In this document: piece by piece, positions 47,421-59,968 of the stretch
How positions within the stretch are numbered: position 1 is the stretch's first letter
Layout: every line of letters begins with the position of its first letter
Source: Botryotinia globosa
Lineage: Eukaryota > Ascomycota > Leotiomycetes > Helotiales > Sclerotiniaceae
Reading direction: 5' to 3'
DNA: 64,000 bases
Assembly: GCA_014898425.1 (NCBI GenBank)
Contig: RCSZ01000011.1
Location: 1,920,501-1,984,500, forward strand
Translations under genes and position numbers: made by a program
The notes under the pieces: model-generated
What the model was told of the DNA's origin: nothing
Database searches by the model: none
The model's input: only the letters and a program-made list of their open reading frames with translations

Positions 47421-49377
47421 TGAGGAGAGGTTAGTGGGTGTTTGGATGGGGGATGTGAGAGGAAAGAGGAAAGAGGAACTTGCGAGGAGTTGGGGGTAGA
47501 AGCGGTGGATGTTGCGGTGGCTGGATATGAGAAGGGAGAAGAAGGTAGTGAGAAATTCGAAGGGTAGGGAGGGCATGAGGGAGTTGGTGAGTGTGATAGG
47601 CTGGTGAGATGTGTGAGGTGCGTGAGGGAGTTGGTGAGTTGGTGAGTGTGATGAGCTGATGGGGTGTGTGAGGTGTGAGAGAGATGCTGTGAGAAAAGTG
47701 GACGTGGGCAAGGGGTGGTTTGGATGAAATCGTAGAGAGTGAGCGTATGAGATGGGTTAAGGAGATGGTATTGAATGGCTGAATGTTGGTCTGGTGGTCA
47801 TCGATGATCAGACATATTATTAGAAGTCCACTGGGTTATATATGTATATGTATTTGAGAGTATTAACTTGGTAGAAGGATTCCTACCATAAAACAACAAA
47901 CGCTGTGGTTATCCATAGCTCACGCTTTTGTATTGAAAAGGTATATTTGACGAAAGAAAAAACGTCCAGAACGATCGTTCAAGTAAAGCGGTGTCATGAC
48001 TTGCATGGTAAGGATATTCATCCTTTATTGATGTGTATAAATGGTGATTCTCGGACAAGTCAAAGTAAGTAAGTATTAGATACCTAGCTGTAGCATACGT
48101 AAAGTTTTTGATAGTTTGTTCTTGTTGTTGCTTTTTGTATCTATCATACGACATGTAGAATTGTTAAGCAGTAGCACATGTATTCAAGTCGGGGAACTCT
48201 TTCTACGCCAGATTTAGCTGACATGAAGTAAAACGAATACATATTGCATCCAACTAACGTTCCAAGATACGAAAATATTCGCTTGCATCTTCCCCAGGCT
48301 TCTGCAGAAATAACAGACGCCGAGGTTGTACGGATTTCCAGATGTGGAAGGTACAGCAAACAAATTACGCTTCCCAACAATACTCAGCATGATTGAAAAT
48401 TCAAGGTCGGGGGAGACCTTCAAATCCTTTAAAAAAATGTATGAGGTATTTCATGATAGAAGGAAGAATGAGTTTTGCTTATGTACAGTACAATGAAGTT
48501 TTGCACGTTTTGATAATGGGATATTCGATTAGGGGTGGGGCTTACTTCGGTTAAAATCATTGGTCGGGGAATCTTCCAGGGGAAGGGGATCTTTTTCTTT
48601 TCTTCTATGAGGCATTTTCCAACATCTAATGCATATTCCAACAACCGCCAAAAAATTTCATCGATAACTCAAAACTCTAAGGGAAATGAAGTTGCGAATT
48701 TTAGTAAGGAAGTGGAGTGGCTGAGTCGTTCTCTGAGGTTTGGGAAACTGGGAACTTTACATCAGCAAGTGCAAATTGTAATATTCATAATGTAATGCGA
48801 CAGCCAGCGGGATGTTTGGGAATTCCAATCAGCTTCCGTGCCAGTTCCTCGGTCTCCATACTTCAATGAATCATATGGGTATCAGCCGCCTTTTGGTTTC
48901 CTGTGAAAGTATTCACTTTGTTGATTTGTGGAGGGTTAGTATGAGCGATTTATCGTGATGTAGTTTATCCATGACGCATAGCAAGATTCTGTCGAAAGCG
49001 GGATGCAAATGTGATAGGGGATAATTCCTCTTTTGGATACACTTACTACTTATGTCTAATTTCGAGTATCTTTCTAGCTTAGCTGTCCACAGGTCTGTCA
49101 GCTGTTTCGAGGTGAAAATATAGGGTGGGATGAGATGAGACGAAATAGGATCTTTACGCTTTTCAAATATGCATATATTGATCCCTTCGACTGATGTGTA
49201 GGAATATAAATTCATAAATATCTTAACTTCTTAAACATTGAGAGAGGTTATTCCATTGAATGCGCTCAGCATCACTCATTGAAGTCAACTTTCTCATTCT
49301 CAACTTCTCATCGATTACCCGCGCATCAGACGAGTTCTAGCCCACACAGCCCCTTAAGTGGTGGTTACTTGACGAAG
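47421..49377. other. Intergenic region upstream of the P-type ATPase
   Basis: About 2 kb. The first 300 bp (47421-47711) may hold the 5' exon of the membrane-protein ORF. Short ORFs at 47909-48644 and 48913-49215 (-) have no recognisable content. The right end is the ATPase promoter and leader. Confidence 0.45.
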
Positions 49378-52300
49378 ATGTTAGAAGATGGAGAAAAAGA
49401 GCAATTCCATCGCCGTATCCATTACGCCGATGTGGAATCTGGAGTCAAAGTCTCATCACCTTTAGAGCGCAGCAATTCTAGAGTCTCTGTCGATCCTGAT
49501 AGTTTAAGTATTCGAACTCATAGGCGTGCATCAATTGAATTATCATCGGCACTTCCTATCCAATATAGAACGGTCTCATTCCAAATTGCAGGATCCCAAG
49601 AAAAGAATGCAGCGGAAGTACAACTCGCTAAAAAGTCGGCAGCAAAAGGTTTGTGTTTCCATATTTAAGTTCATATCACAATGCTAACATTTTTAAGAAC
49701 TTGCTGATCTAGATTGGCATCTAATTACACCGGACGAAGTTCTTAAGCGTCTATCAACATCGACATCTCAAGGTCTTTCGAAAGAACAAGTAAATCGAAG
49801 ACTGTCGCAATATGGAAAGAATACACCATCTCACCCTCCTAATCATGTCTTCCAAACCTGGTTCGGTTACTTCTTCAAGGGATTTGGTTCCATTCTCCTC
49901 GTCGGTGCTATCCTCGTTTTTGTCTCCTGGAAACCTCTTGGAGACCCGCCCGCAACAGCAAACCTAGCACTTGCTATCGTTCTCTTGGCTGTCTTTTTCA
50001 TACAAGCAGCTTTTAATGCTTGGCAAGATTGGTCTTCATCCAGAGTCATGGCTTCAATTACTACCATGTTACCTGACAATTGTTTGTTATTGAGAGATGG
50101 AGCTCGTGTTACTGTTATTGCTAGCGATATCGTTCCTGGAGATGTTCTTTATATAAAAGCTGGTAATAAACTTCCTGCTGATGTACGATTCATTGAAATG
50201 TCTTCGGATGCAAAGTTTGATCGTTCCATTCTGACTGGTATTTTCCCCAAATCTTTCCACGCTTCCTGTGATGATACTGATTGAATAATTCAGGCGAGTC
50301 ACTTCCGCTTTCTGGAATGGTTGACAATACAGATGAAAATTACTTGGAGACAAAGTGTATCGGACTTCAAGGAACTCATTGTATTTCCGGAAGTGGTATC
50401 GGTATCGTCGTTGCTACCGGTGATACAACAGTCTTTGGAAGGATTGCTCAACTTACCAACACCCCGAAAACTGGTATGACTACTCTTGAGCGAGAAGTCT
50501 TTAACTTTGTTCTTGTGATTGTTGGTTTCATGGCAACCATGATTGTTCTTGTTATCATTATATGGTACATCTTTTACATAAATCTTGGTACTTGCGGACG
50601 CTAAATGCTGATCTGTATATAGGGCAGCGTATTTGAGGAAATCATACCCTGATTGGATCAATGTACCGACTCTGATTGTTGATTGTGTTTCTGTCGCCAT
50701 TGCATTCATTCCTGAGGGTCTCCCTATTGCTTTAACGGCATCACTTACTATAACGGCAAATCTTATGCGTAAGAACAAAATTCTTTGCAAGTCATTGAAG
50801 ACGGTGGAAACTTTAGGTGCAGTCAGTGTCATCTGTTCAGACAAGACAGGTACTTTGACAAAGGTATGTTTGTTTCTCTAACCCTAATCACCTCAGAGAC
50901 TAATTATGATCAGAACAAAATGTTTGTTACAGAATGCTGTATAGGAACGCACAGTATGACTCCACAATCGGCCAAAGATAAGATGGCTTCAAGTGGTCGA
51001 AACAATACTGCAATTTCTCAAATGAGATTAATTGCTGGACTTTGCAACTCTGGAGAATTTGACGCCAGTACAATGCACCTACCACTTGTCGATAGAAAGA
51101 TCAACGGTGATGCTACTGATCAAGCTGTATTACGATTTTCCGAGTCACTCGGTCCTGTCTCTGAACTCCGAAACATGTGGCGGAAAACTTTTGAACTGGC
51201 TTTCAATAGCAAAAATAAGTTCATGGTTCGAACATTGGCACTCGCCGAGTCCGAAGGCCGTTCTTATGCTCTTCCTAGCGAAGAAGCGACGAGTTTTGCC
51301 TCGGATGATACGTAAGATACCACCACCTAGTGAAAGATCATGACTAACTTTTGTTCATCACAGTCTACTAACCATTAAAGGTGCACCGGATATCTTGATT
51401 GGTAGATGCTCAATGTACACCACCATCGATGGTAATTCAAAAGTGCTCGACGGCGATGCACTTAGGAGATTTGAAGAAATCAAGAACGGCTGGTCGGCAG
51501 AAGGCAGACGTGTCATTTTACTGGCACGAAAGATTGTCAAGAAAGACGAGTTGAAAACAACTCCAGATTCGAGTCGCTTTGAGAAAGAGATATCATCCCA
51601 TGCACGATCCGGTCTTACATTGGTAGGCATCGTTGGTATTGTGGATCCTCCTCGTGATGAAATACCTTCCGTCGTATCTACTTTGAGACGAGCTGGAATC
51701 CGATTTTTTATGGTAGGAGTTACATTTTCATCTCATTTTATAACTCATACTGACATAATGGAAGGTAACTGGAGATTTTGCTTTGACTGCTCAAGCCATT
51801 GCTACAGAATGTGGAATCGTCACCAATCCTCCAAACATGGTTAAAGATGTCTCAGCCCTATCACGAAATAAACTCGTTTCCGAATCAGCTTCGCAGTCCG
51901 AAAATGAAAGCAAAGACAATGCAATCACTCCGCAAATAACTTCTATTGTTCTAAGCGGACCAGAAATAATCACTCTCAATGACAGTCAATGGGATCAACT
52001 ATGCAAATACGATGAAATCGTTTTCGCTCGCACAACACCTGAACAAAAACTACGAATCGTCCGAGAATTTCAAAAACGTGATGAGATCGTTGCAATGACT
52101 GGTGACGGTGTTAATGATGCTCCTTCTCTCAAGGCTGCTGATATTGGAATTGCACTTGGAAGCGGTTCGGATATAGCGATTGAAGCTGCAGATATGGTTC
52201 TTCTCGAGTCATTCAGTGCAGTTGTTGAGGCAGTCCAATATGGAAGAGTGGTCTTTGATAATTTGAAAAAGACGATCGCATATCTATTGCCTGCGGGATC

Positions 52301-53149
52301 ATTCTCGGAGTTTTGGCCAGTTATGACAAATGTGGCGTTTGGGTTGCCGCAGATATTGTCTTCGTTTTTGATGATTATTATCTGGTATGTGTATTTCCCT
52401 TTCATTGCAGCCCATATTTTACTCTGTAGAAATGAGTATCAACTAACGATTCACAAAAGTTGTTTCACCGATTGCGCCGCGGCTACAGTCCTCGCGTATG
52501 AAGCCCCTGAAGCAGATGTTCTTCTCCGCAAACCGCGAAATACCAAAACAGACAGATTAGTCGATTGGCAACTTATTCTTCAAGCGTATGGATTTATAGG
52601 TGTGATTGAAACGGTATCTTCATTCGCAATGTCGTATTGGTATTTACAGCGGAGCGGAATTCCATTCACAGATCTGTGGTTTAAATATGGAAGTTTACCG
52701 GAGAGCATCGATCAGGATTATGCCAATGCGAGATTGGCCGAGGCATCGAGTATTTACTTTGTTAATTTGGTGGTTATGTATGTCTTCTCTCCTTTCATCC
52801 ATTATTTTTATTCCCTGTTTCTCATACCATGTACTAACATCCTCTCAGGCAATGGTTCAACCTCTTGGCTCTGCGCACCCGTCGTCTCAGTATCTTCCAG
52901 CACCCCCCAGCTTTCAACAAAGAAACGCAAAATCTGTATATTTTCCCTGCGATCCTGTTCGCATTGGTAATGGCGATTTTCTGGCTCTATATCCCGCAGT
53001 TGCAAAGCGTGCTGGGAACGAGTAGTGTTCCGGTGGAACATTTCTTCTTACCAGCGGCCTTTGGAGTGGGCATTTTGATGCTGGATGAGGCAAGGAAGTG
53101 GGGGGTTAGGAAATGGCCGGAGAGTTGGATAGGGAGATTAGCTTGGTAA
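49378..53149 (+). CDS. P-type ATPase, Na,K-ATPase-like (type IIC)
   Basis: A cation-pumping P-type ATPase of the plasma or internal membranes. Nine exons (49378-49648, 49698-50237, 50294-50564, 50623-50863, 50914-51311, 51364-51712, 51765-52384, 52460-52777, 52849-53149) give 1102 aa. An in-frame ATG at 49279 would add 33 residues that read like leader. The actuator TGES is at 270-273, the phosphorylated Asp is D434 (CSDKTGTLT), and KGAPD, MVTGDFALTAQAIA and TGDGVNDAPSLKAADIGIA are intact. M4 has IPEGLP and M5 AYLLPAGSFSEFWPV; AYEAPEADVLLRKPRN is close to the Na,K/H,K-ATPase sequence. In M6 the first Asp of the Na,K motif is Cys (C897), while D901 is kept. Ion specificity cannot be read from sequence. 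Confidence 0.9.
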
Positions 53150-53800
53150 TGAGTGGGCTGCTATGGATGGTAGATTTTAGTAATGAGCGGGGATGAGATA
53201 ATAGTAATTGAAAGGATTGTCTGTCTTGTGTTATGATGACGAGTCATTTAGTGATTAAAAGTATCTAAGCTCGTGCTCAAATCTAAACTGTGATAATAAA
53301 CAACACAAATCGAATAAACAAAATCTCGCATTTCACTTGAACAACTATCTAGGTACTTCATGAACCTTACTACTAATTATTATCCACTCGCAAAGCCCGC
53401 GCATAGGCGGACTCAGTTCGATCTATCCAGTTTAATCCAATCCAGAATCTGAAGATAGGTATCTATGTATCATCTGAACTCTTCCTCGCTAATAAAGATT
53501 CGGGGCATTTGAACACAAGCCTGTGATATTGCAAAATGAAATAAAAGAAATGTAGATGGAAAAACAGATTGGTGAAAAGATAAAGACAATGAAATCTTTG
53601 AACCTGTACAATCTGACAGATGAATTGAAACAAGATTTAACCCAACTCCTAAACTCACCGTTTCGCACTGGATGACTGAGATCCACTTCGCCGCATCCCT
53701 TCTTGCCTCCCCGCTCCGCGCTTCCCTACATAAACCACACAAATTCCCCAAGCCCCATAACGCATCCAACCCCTAAATTTCCCGAACACCTAACACCCCC
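53150..53800. other. Intergenic region, ATPase to 210-aa gene
   Basis: Convergent 3' ends. A 99-codon ORF (53470-53769, -) has no recognised content. Nothing else is supported. Confidence 0.5.
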
Positions 53801-54567
53801 TCACGGTACATAACCCAAGCGTCTCGTGATCTCCGCCCACGCCCCCAACACTCCCCTTCTCACACCCTGCATCGCGCGTCTCAAAACCGGTACACCATAA
53901 ACCACACCACTCACAACACAAATCATAATTTTCTCCGAAATGACGATGAGGAATGTCAACGCGACGGGGATCATGGATAGGGCTTTTGGTGTTAATTCTG
54001 CGATTTGGGGTTTGGATAGGGAGGTGCTGAGACGGAGGAGGGGAAATGCGAGGATGGCGATGAGGAGGATGCAGGTTAGGAATTGTCTGGGGTTGGGTGT
54101 GTTAGATGGGGTTGTGTGGTTTGGTGTAGGGGAAGGTACTTACACATCCCGTAATTCCCTATATCTACGACTACTCTCTGCTTCACGCGAAACCCAACGT
54201 CTTATGTGCAGATATTGGAAGAAGAAGAGAGTCCAGAGGAATAGTATTCTGTTGTGTGTTTTGTTAGCTATACGTAGTACGCATATGATATATAGGAATA
54301 AGAAGTGAGGAAATGGAGAACACACCCCAAGATAAAACACCCGCGAGATGTTTCATGCAAAGTGAGGATGTCGAATTGCGGAGCTGAGGGACCGGTGATG
54401 GAGAGGGCGTAGATGAGGGAGAGGGTTGCGAGGGGTTTGGAAGTACGGAGGTGGAGGATGAAGAGGAGGGGCTTCGTGAGGGTGTGGGTGAGATGGCGGG
54501 GTTGTGGTTGGGCTGTGGGCGGAGGATGGTGGAGGGGAAGGATTTCGTGGAGGGTGAGGGAGGTCAT
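53801..54567 (-). CDS. Predicted membrane protein, 210 aa, unknown function
   Basis: Three exons, 54567-54326, 54248-54144 and 54086-53801, fit GT-AG rules and stay in frame. The N-terminal segment is His/Pro-rich (MTSLTLHEILPLHHPPP), followed by hydrophobic stretches FILHL and ATLSLIYALSITG. Exon 2 gives ILFLWTLFFFQYLHIRRW followed by a charged SREAESSRRYREL loop. Exon 3 gives FLTCILLIAILAFPLLRL, ALSMIPVALTFLIVISEKIM and a basic amphipathic C-terminus (VLRRAMQGVRRGVLGAWAEI). About four membrane segments are likely. The family was not recognised. The high C content of the coding strand in exon 1 differs from its neighbours. Confidence 0.6.
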
Positions 54568-54740
54568 GGCTGTTTGGGGAGTGGTTAGTTGGGTTGATGG
54601 GATGAGTAGGGTTGTGTGCTTAGATACCAGTGTTTTAGACCTATGGATAGCTGGCTATCTTATGTTTGCCGGGTGAAGAGTGGTAGTTGAGGCACAATAG
54701 TTTATGCGAGAAGGTAGTGAGGTTTAAAGGGCAGTGTTCC

Positions 54741-54931
54741 AGCAGAATGAGGTTCTGGTGGAATGAGGTACTAGCAGAATGAGGTACTAGCAGAATGAGG
54801 TACTAGCAGAATGAGGTACTAGCAGAATGAGGTACTAGCAGAATGAGGTACTAGCAGAATGAGGTACTAGCAGAATGAGGTACTAGCAGAATGAGGTACT
54901 AGCAGAATGAGGTACTAGCAGAATGAGGTAC
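54741..54931. repeat. 16-bp minisatellite (AGCAGAATGAGGTACT)
   Basis: About ten perfect head-to-tail units occupy 54773-54930. Decayed units continue on both sides (for example GGTGGAATGAGGTACT to the left, and AATGAAGC/GATGAGG pieces to 54978 on the right). It lies just upstream of the 210-aa gene. Confidence 0.95.
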
Positions 54932-55529
54932 GATTAAATGCAGTTCCAGTAAAATGAAGCTTTGTTGGATGAGGTTTTAGTCGAATCCCGATCCAGCAAG
55001 ACCTTCAGCCTTTCGACACCAAAATCCAGACTCGCATAAATATCCCACAACTCCTTCGCCTACAAGTTGGAAACATAAAACAAGAAGAGATAGCCGGTAC
55101 AGAGATAAAACTGCATGTAATTCAATTTCAGTATCGAAAGAAACGGCAAGAATGCATATGTGTGGAAGGGAGCAAATTGACTTAAATGCCCCGGAGTTCT
55201 GGTAACACAATTAAGCTCTCGAGCTTGGAATAATAATAACTGCAATGACTCTAAGGCTAGCACTGTCGAGATCGTAGCGAGGTGCTACAGAAGCACAAGG
55301 CAGAATCGTCATGAAGCTACAAGTAAACTCGCGAGCCAATGATCTCTGTGTTTACACCGCCTGAGAGGTGTAACGTATGAATATATATCTGACCATTTCG
55401 CTCTTCATGTCTGGTGTGATATTTAAATAAGGGAGTCATATAGTTTCCGAGAACCTTTTCCTTCGATTGCAGGTCAAGAGATCTTTGAAACTGTCTGGTT
55501 GTTTTTGCGCAAAGATATCTTTTGCATTC
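54932..55529. other. Intergenic region between two small membrane-protein genes
   Basis: The 5' regions of the 210-aa gene (-) and the 162-aa gene (+) lie on either side. Short ORFs at 54977-55263 (-) are hydrophobic but have no firm gene model. Confidence 0.4.
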
Positions 55530-56074
55530 ATGAAGTTTCTCGATTTTTTGATCGCGACGGGGTCGCTGATTGTTAGTACTCGCTGTGTCTTGAGTCAATA
55601 TCAAGAGGTATGTTCATAGTATTCTCGTAGACTGCGAAGATTCAGAGCTAAAATTTCCGGTAGTGCTTTGATACATCGAGCCTTTCTCTCCTTATCAAAA
55701 ACAACGCGATACTCGAGATTCTAGCCTCTAGCCTCGGCCCAGCATCAGAGCTTGCAATTGCCATTTTCGTCTGTATATCGATTGGCTCAATAGCATGGAT
55801 TTACGACATTGGAAAACTTGAGAAACTGCACGCTCCAATGGTCATTCTTGCCTTCGATTTATCAGTTTTTTTCTGGATCGAGGTTGCGGCGCCCGTCGAG
55901 ATCTATCTTTTCGTTATGTTTCCCTGGATATTGTTGGTGGGGCTGTTGATTAGCAGAATACATGATGCAGCTGGGAGGGCAGAAGATCTGTCGGCATCAA
56001 AGGGGAAAAGAGATAGTGATTTTATGCTTCGTTATACTGAAGGCCTGCGGTTCTGCGAAAAATTATCGATGTAG
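55530..56074 (+). CDS. Small predicted membrane protein, 162 aa, unknown function
   Basis: Two exons, 55530-55607 and 55664-56074, are joined across a 56-nt intron (GTATGT...GGTAG). The first 20 or so residues (MKFLDFLIATGSLIVSTRCV) are signal-peptide or anchor-like. Helices follow at about 50-70 (LAIAIFVCISIGSIAWIY), 78-97 (MVILAFDLSVFFWIEV) and 103-122 (IYLFVMFPWILLVGLLIS). A hydrophilic, charged tail of about 40 residues (AAGRAEDLSASKGKRDSD) ends the protein. EKLH before the second helix and FPW...GLLIS in the third recur in the ORF at 47.1-47.4 kb on the other strand. No known family was recognised; the gene model rests on frame and splice signals only. Confidence 0.55.
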
Positions 56075-57328
56075 AATGGCGGCGGATTCATGCCATCATG
56101 CCAGGGCGAAGAGTGGAATTGGCGGGGTTGCTCTTATTTATCATGTCTAGTTCTTTGAAGGAAATTTTGGTCCATTTGTATTTCTCAGAGGAGAGGGGAA
56201 AGTTTCTATCACATTTCATTTGTTTTATATAGGAGGAAACTCCAATCCAATGGGATACACTATCCCAAAACAGAAAGGTATATCTTCACGTTCCACGCTC
56301 CATTTCTTTTATATTTTTATATAGCCCTTTCTTTTCATCACAAAATTGACTTGTTTGATGCGTTACTTTTCTTGTTCCGGGTTTAAACCTTGTAACTATC
56401 GGACAACAACCTAGTTTTTCGTTATTACTTCAACGAAGTTCATTATGTGGGCGAGGAGAATTGATGGCGCAAAATACTCTAGCACAATACGAGTGAAGGT
56501 ATTGAGATGTGAATTAAGCGGCCCGTCAAAGATTTGCCTCCCGGAAAGAATTTCCAACAGTCGAGCTAGTATTTTGGATCCGCCTTGAGATCATCCAACA
56601 TACAATCTCCATTTGAATATTACGTTAAACTAAAGAAGTATAAAAGACTCGAAAAGCCATGTTCATGTGCAAGCCGACTAATAATCCGAACTATCGAATA
56701 TCTTGCATGTAGAGCCTCATTAATCCGCCTTGCGGGCGTTCGTGGTAATACAACGACAGCTGCTCCCCCGAGTTGCCTGTATTTTTGGTATGGCTTACTT
56801 CAGCACTCGTGGTAGGGTAAATTTTGTTATGCCAACTTGTATGGGCTGCGGCTCTTTAGTTCTTATTGAAAGAAATCCATTCATTCTGCTAGTATAACAA
56901 TGTATTCCTAGAAAGTGTTTGACAGATTGGTTTGCCCGCTCATTTGCTGGCGATATTGCAGATGTTTCTCGCTGGTTATTGACACCTCGGTAATGATTGC
57001 TAAATATTCATTGATACAATCAAAACTATAGATGAAATTGACAAATATCACCATGAGGAAATGAAAGAGATTATACTCAAACTCAACAAATTCCTCGGAA
57101 GCATACACTGGTATGAGCTAAAGACACACTGAACTGAATTTCATAATGATCCACAATGTCAATACATAGATGTATCTTTCGGAATCAATAATTCTCGTTA
57201 TGAAAGCACGTGATAATATTTTATTTTACATTCTGCTTCCACTGCTTTGTTGCTTCGCCACATTGTTACACCAACCTTGGAACCTACATTTCCAATACAG
57301 TCACCAGTTTCGAAACTTTGCAGTCAAA
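56075..57328. other. Intergenic region, no gene seen
   Basis: About 1.25 kb between convergent genes. Only short ORFs without recognisable content. Confidence 0.5.
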
Positions 57329-58810
57329 TCAATTCTCAAATACCTTCGTCTCAAATTTGACATTGGCGGATTGAAGGCGATTGATGTATTTCTCGCCCAA
57401 CAAAGATGGAGTATAGATACCACCTGACAACTTGTGGTCATCTCGAAGTAATGAAATTGCACCCTGAGCAATCAATATACCAGTCACTGCATCATATTAG
57501 TTACCCGAAAGTATCCCGGGCTATGTTATTTCACTTACATCCATAGATTGAACCTTCATAATATTCCCGACAGAAGATTCTTGGAGGATTTGCTTGATCA
57601 TTGTCCGGTTTAGCAATAGCTCGGAACTCGACTCGATCAGACTTGGTTTCCTCTTTTGTGGCTCCATCGCCTGGTTGATAAACATATTTCCTGGCCGTAT
57701 GTCTGAAAAATGGGATTGCCAAGAATAGACCGCCAAGAATGAGACCAAAATGGATTGCTATGCCAGTGAGATAATTCCTTGCTTTCATGTATTCCTCGAC
57801 CTTGAAATTGGGACCATAGAATTGCTGCTCGCTAGATAACCCCCAACTGCGATGAATGATGGCTAAATCGGTTGACCCTGCAAGAGAAGTGGTAAGAATT
57901 CCTAAATCCGGTACGACTTTGATTCCGGTAAGTTTGGTGATGAGAGATGTAGATGGGCGAACTTTTGGTCCAGGTATTGGAGATAGGGCGTATGGAGTAA
58001 ATGCATCCTTGAGTTGCTTAAGGTTGAATACTTCCAAGAGTGTGAAAACTGTTTCCAAGGTTCCCCCGGAAGGTTTGGCTCTAAAAGATATTAGCCCATT
58101 GGATATCCAGACAGTCCTGGTCAAGTGCTATAGCTTACTTCATCTCGTGTAGAGATACGATGACTTCGCCAGTAGGTGCAGATAGCTTTTCCCGGACAGC
58201 ATCGACAGCACATCGAGTAATCAAATCAGGTAGACCAGATTCAATACCACATTGAGGAATGAGAATAGCACCACTAGCTTTAGCGGCGCCTTCATATTTT
58301 TTGATCATCTTAGCCACCCATGGCACTTCTCCTGTGACATCGAAATAATGTGTACCATTTTCGGCACATGCTTTGAAGCAATGTTCGCCGTGAAGAGCAT
58401 AAGGGCCAACCGTGGCCAAGATGACCTTGGTCTTTTTAGCCAATGCACTCAGCTCTGCGTCATCTAAGTTACAGATTTCAATGGCTATGATGAGTGAGGT
58501 GTTAGTTAATAACAAAAAAGACAATACCTGTGGAACACCTATCATGTATCGCACGTGATATCAACGGGGTTGGTAGGTACACAAACTGTTGGAATCATAA
58601 TTAAGAATCTGACACACCTGGCTGTACTCTATCCGGATTTAGAGACTTGCATCCGGCGGCAACAGCCTCCAATTTGCTGGCAGAACGTCCTGCTAAAGCC
58701 CAACGAAGATCTGTAGGTAGATGTGTGGCAACATGTTCCGCTGTAAGTTTTCCTGTGTATCCTGTGGCTCCAAAGATGACCAATTCGTACTCTCTCTCTC
58801 CTGAAGACAT
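57329..58810 (-). CDS. Saccharopine dehydrogenase-like oxidoreductase
   Basis: Exons 58810-58618, 58484-58139, 58080-57539 and 57486-57329 give 412 aa. The N-terminal Rossmann fold has VIFGATGYTG with Gly at 14, 17 and 20. LRWALAGRSASKLEAV, then VILATVGPYALHGEHCFKAC and THYFDVTGEVPWVAKMI follow, all typical of the membrane-associated saccharopine-dehydrogenase-like (SCCPDH/trans-enoyl-reductase) family. A hydrophobic helix (GIAIHFGLILGGLFLAIPFF) near the C-terminal third probably anchors it. SGGIYTPSLLGEKYINRL lies in the last exon. The start at 58810 (MSSGEREYELV) is preferred to an upstream in-frame ATG, because the fold starts directly after it. It shares a 610-bp divergent spacer with RPL43. 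Substrate is unknown; it is unlikely to be the lysine-pathway enzyme itself. Confidence 0.88.
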
Positions 58811-59420
58811 TGTTTTATATAAAAATGTAGAACACAAGAGAATAGTGAAATGTGGCTTGATTAGATGTATTTGAATGAGACGGTGAATGAAATGATTACT
58901 CCTAGTATATACAAGTACGACGTTATACTATCACATCAACATCCTGTTTCCAGATCAACAATTCTCCCTACTTACCTAGATACGTAGACGGAGATCATTC
59001 TTGCCGAGGTTTAACCAGGCTTTGTTGTTCTAATTCTTCAATTGGAAGAGAGAGAGAGAGAGAGCATATCAATTCGTAGTAGGGAACGCTCAAGATGAGT
59101 AGAATGGAAGATAATATAGACAGTTTATATAAATGAGAAAACATAATGAATCTCAATCTTTGTATACCTACCTATGCTCAATTGTGATTTATATAAAAGA
59201 CTTTGTATACCTAGGTACAATAACAAGATCTTACAGAATGTGGAAATATAAATATTGATCATGTGACTGATATCGTTCTGAGACTTTCCATTGGGGACTA
59301 GCGTAGTGGGGCTATTAACCGAATCCCACGACGAATTTGACCAAAATAATTCCCATCAAGTACATTGCGACAAATCTTCAATTTCCTCATCACCGTTCAT
59401 CAACGCAAAATACCGCCAAG
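58811..59420. promoter_or_regulatory. Divergent intergenic region oxidoreductase/RPL43
   Basis: Contains the promoters of both genes, an (AG)n tract at about 59046-59064 and a perfect TACCTAGGTA at 59208-59217. No specific ribosomal-protein promoter motif was confirmed. Confidence 0.55.
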
Positions 59421-59968
59421 ATGACAAAGAGAACCAAGAAGGTCGGAGTCACCGGTAAATACGGTACCAGGTATGCGATTATTCCAGCTCTACAAACTCT
59501 ACACACCCAAATATCATTAGAAGGAAGAATCTGCGGCTTTTCAACACGTTGTTGAGTTGTAGTGGGATCGAGAAATTTTCAATAATAGAGGATCAACATT
59601 TCAATACTTGCAGCAGATGGAATCAAAATAGAAATCAAACGAATCAGCAAACATCTGGCTAATTGCTCTTTTCCCTAAATAGATACGGTGCATCCCTCAG
59701 AAAGCAAGTCAAGAAGATGGAAATCACTCAACACGCAAGATACGTCTGCACCTTCTGTGGAAAGACTACCGTCAAGAGACACTCCGTTGGTATCTGGGAT
59801 TGCAAATCATGCAAGAAGACCGTTGCTGGAGGAGCTTACACCGTCACGTATGAGCCCACGATTCGAAATAAATTATTCCAATTCACTAACATATTCGACA
59901 ACAGAACCCCCGCCGCCGCTGCTATGAGATCGACTCTCCGCAGATTGAGAGAAATCGCTGAGGTTTAA
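59421..59968 (+). CDS. RPL43: 60S ribosomal protein eL43 (L37a)
   Basis: A cytosolic large-subunit protein. Exons 59421-59470, 59683-59847 and 59905-59968 give 92 aa, the usual length. The product starts [20 protein letters not shown], continues [19 protein letters not shown] and ends [12 protein letters not shown]. The zinc ribbon is complete: C-x2-C (CTFC) and, 14 residues later, C-x2-C (CKSC). The first intron (212 nt) is long, as often in fungal ribosomal-protein genes. Confidence 0.97.

Noticed and set aside
47286..47711. 141-aa Ser/Thr/Pro/His-rich ORF
   Set aside because: Low-complexity frame over a repetitive GTGAG/GGTGTG stretch; the hydrophobic frame overlapping its 3' end is the better coding candidate.
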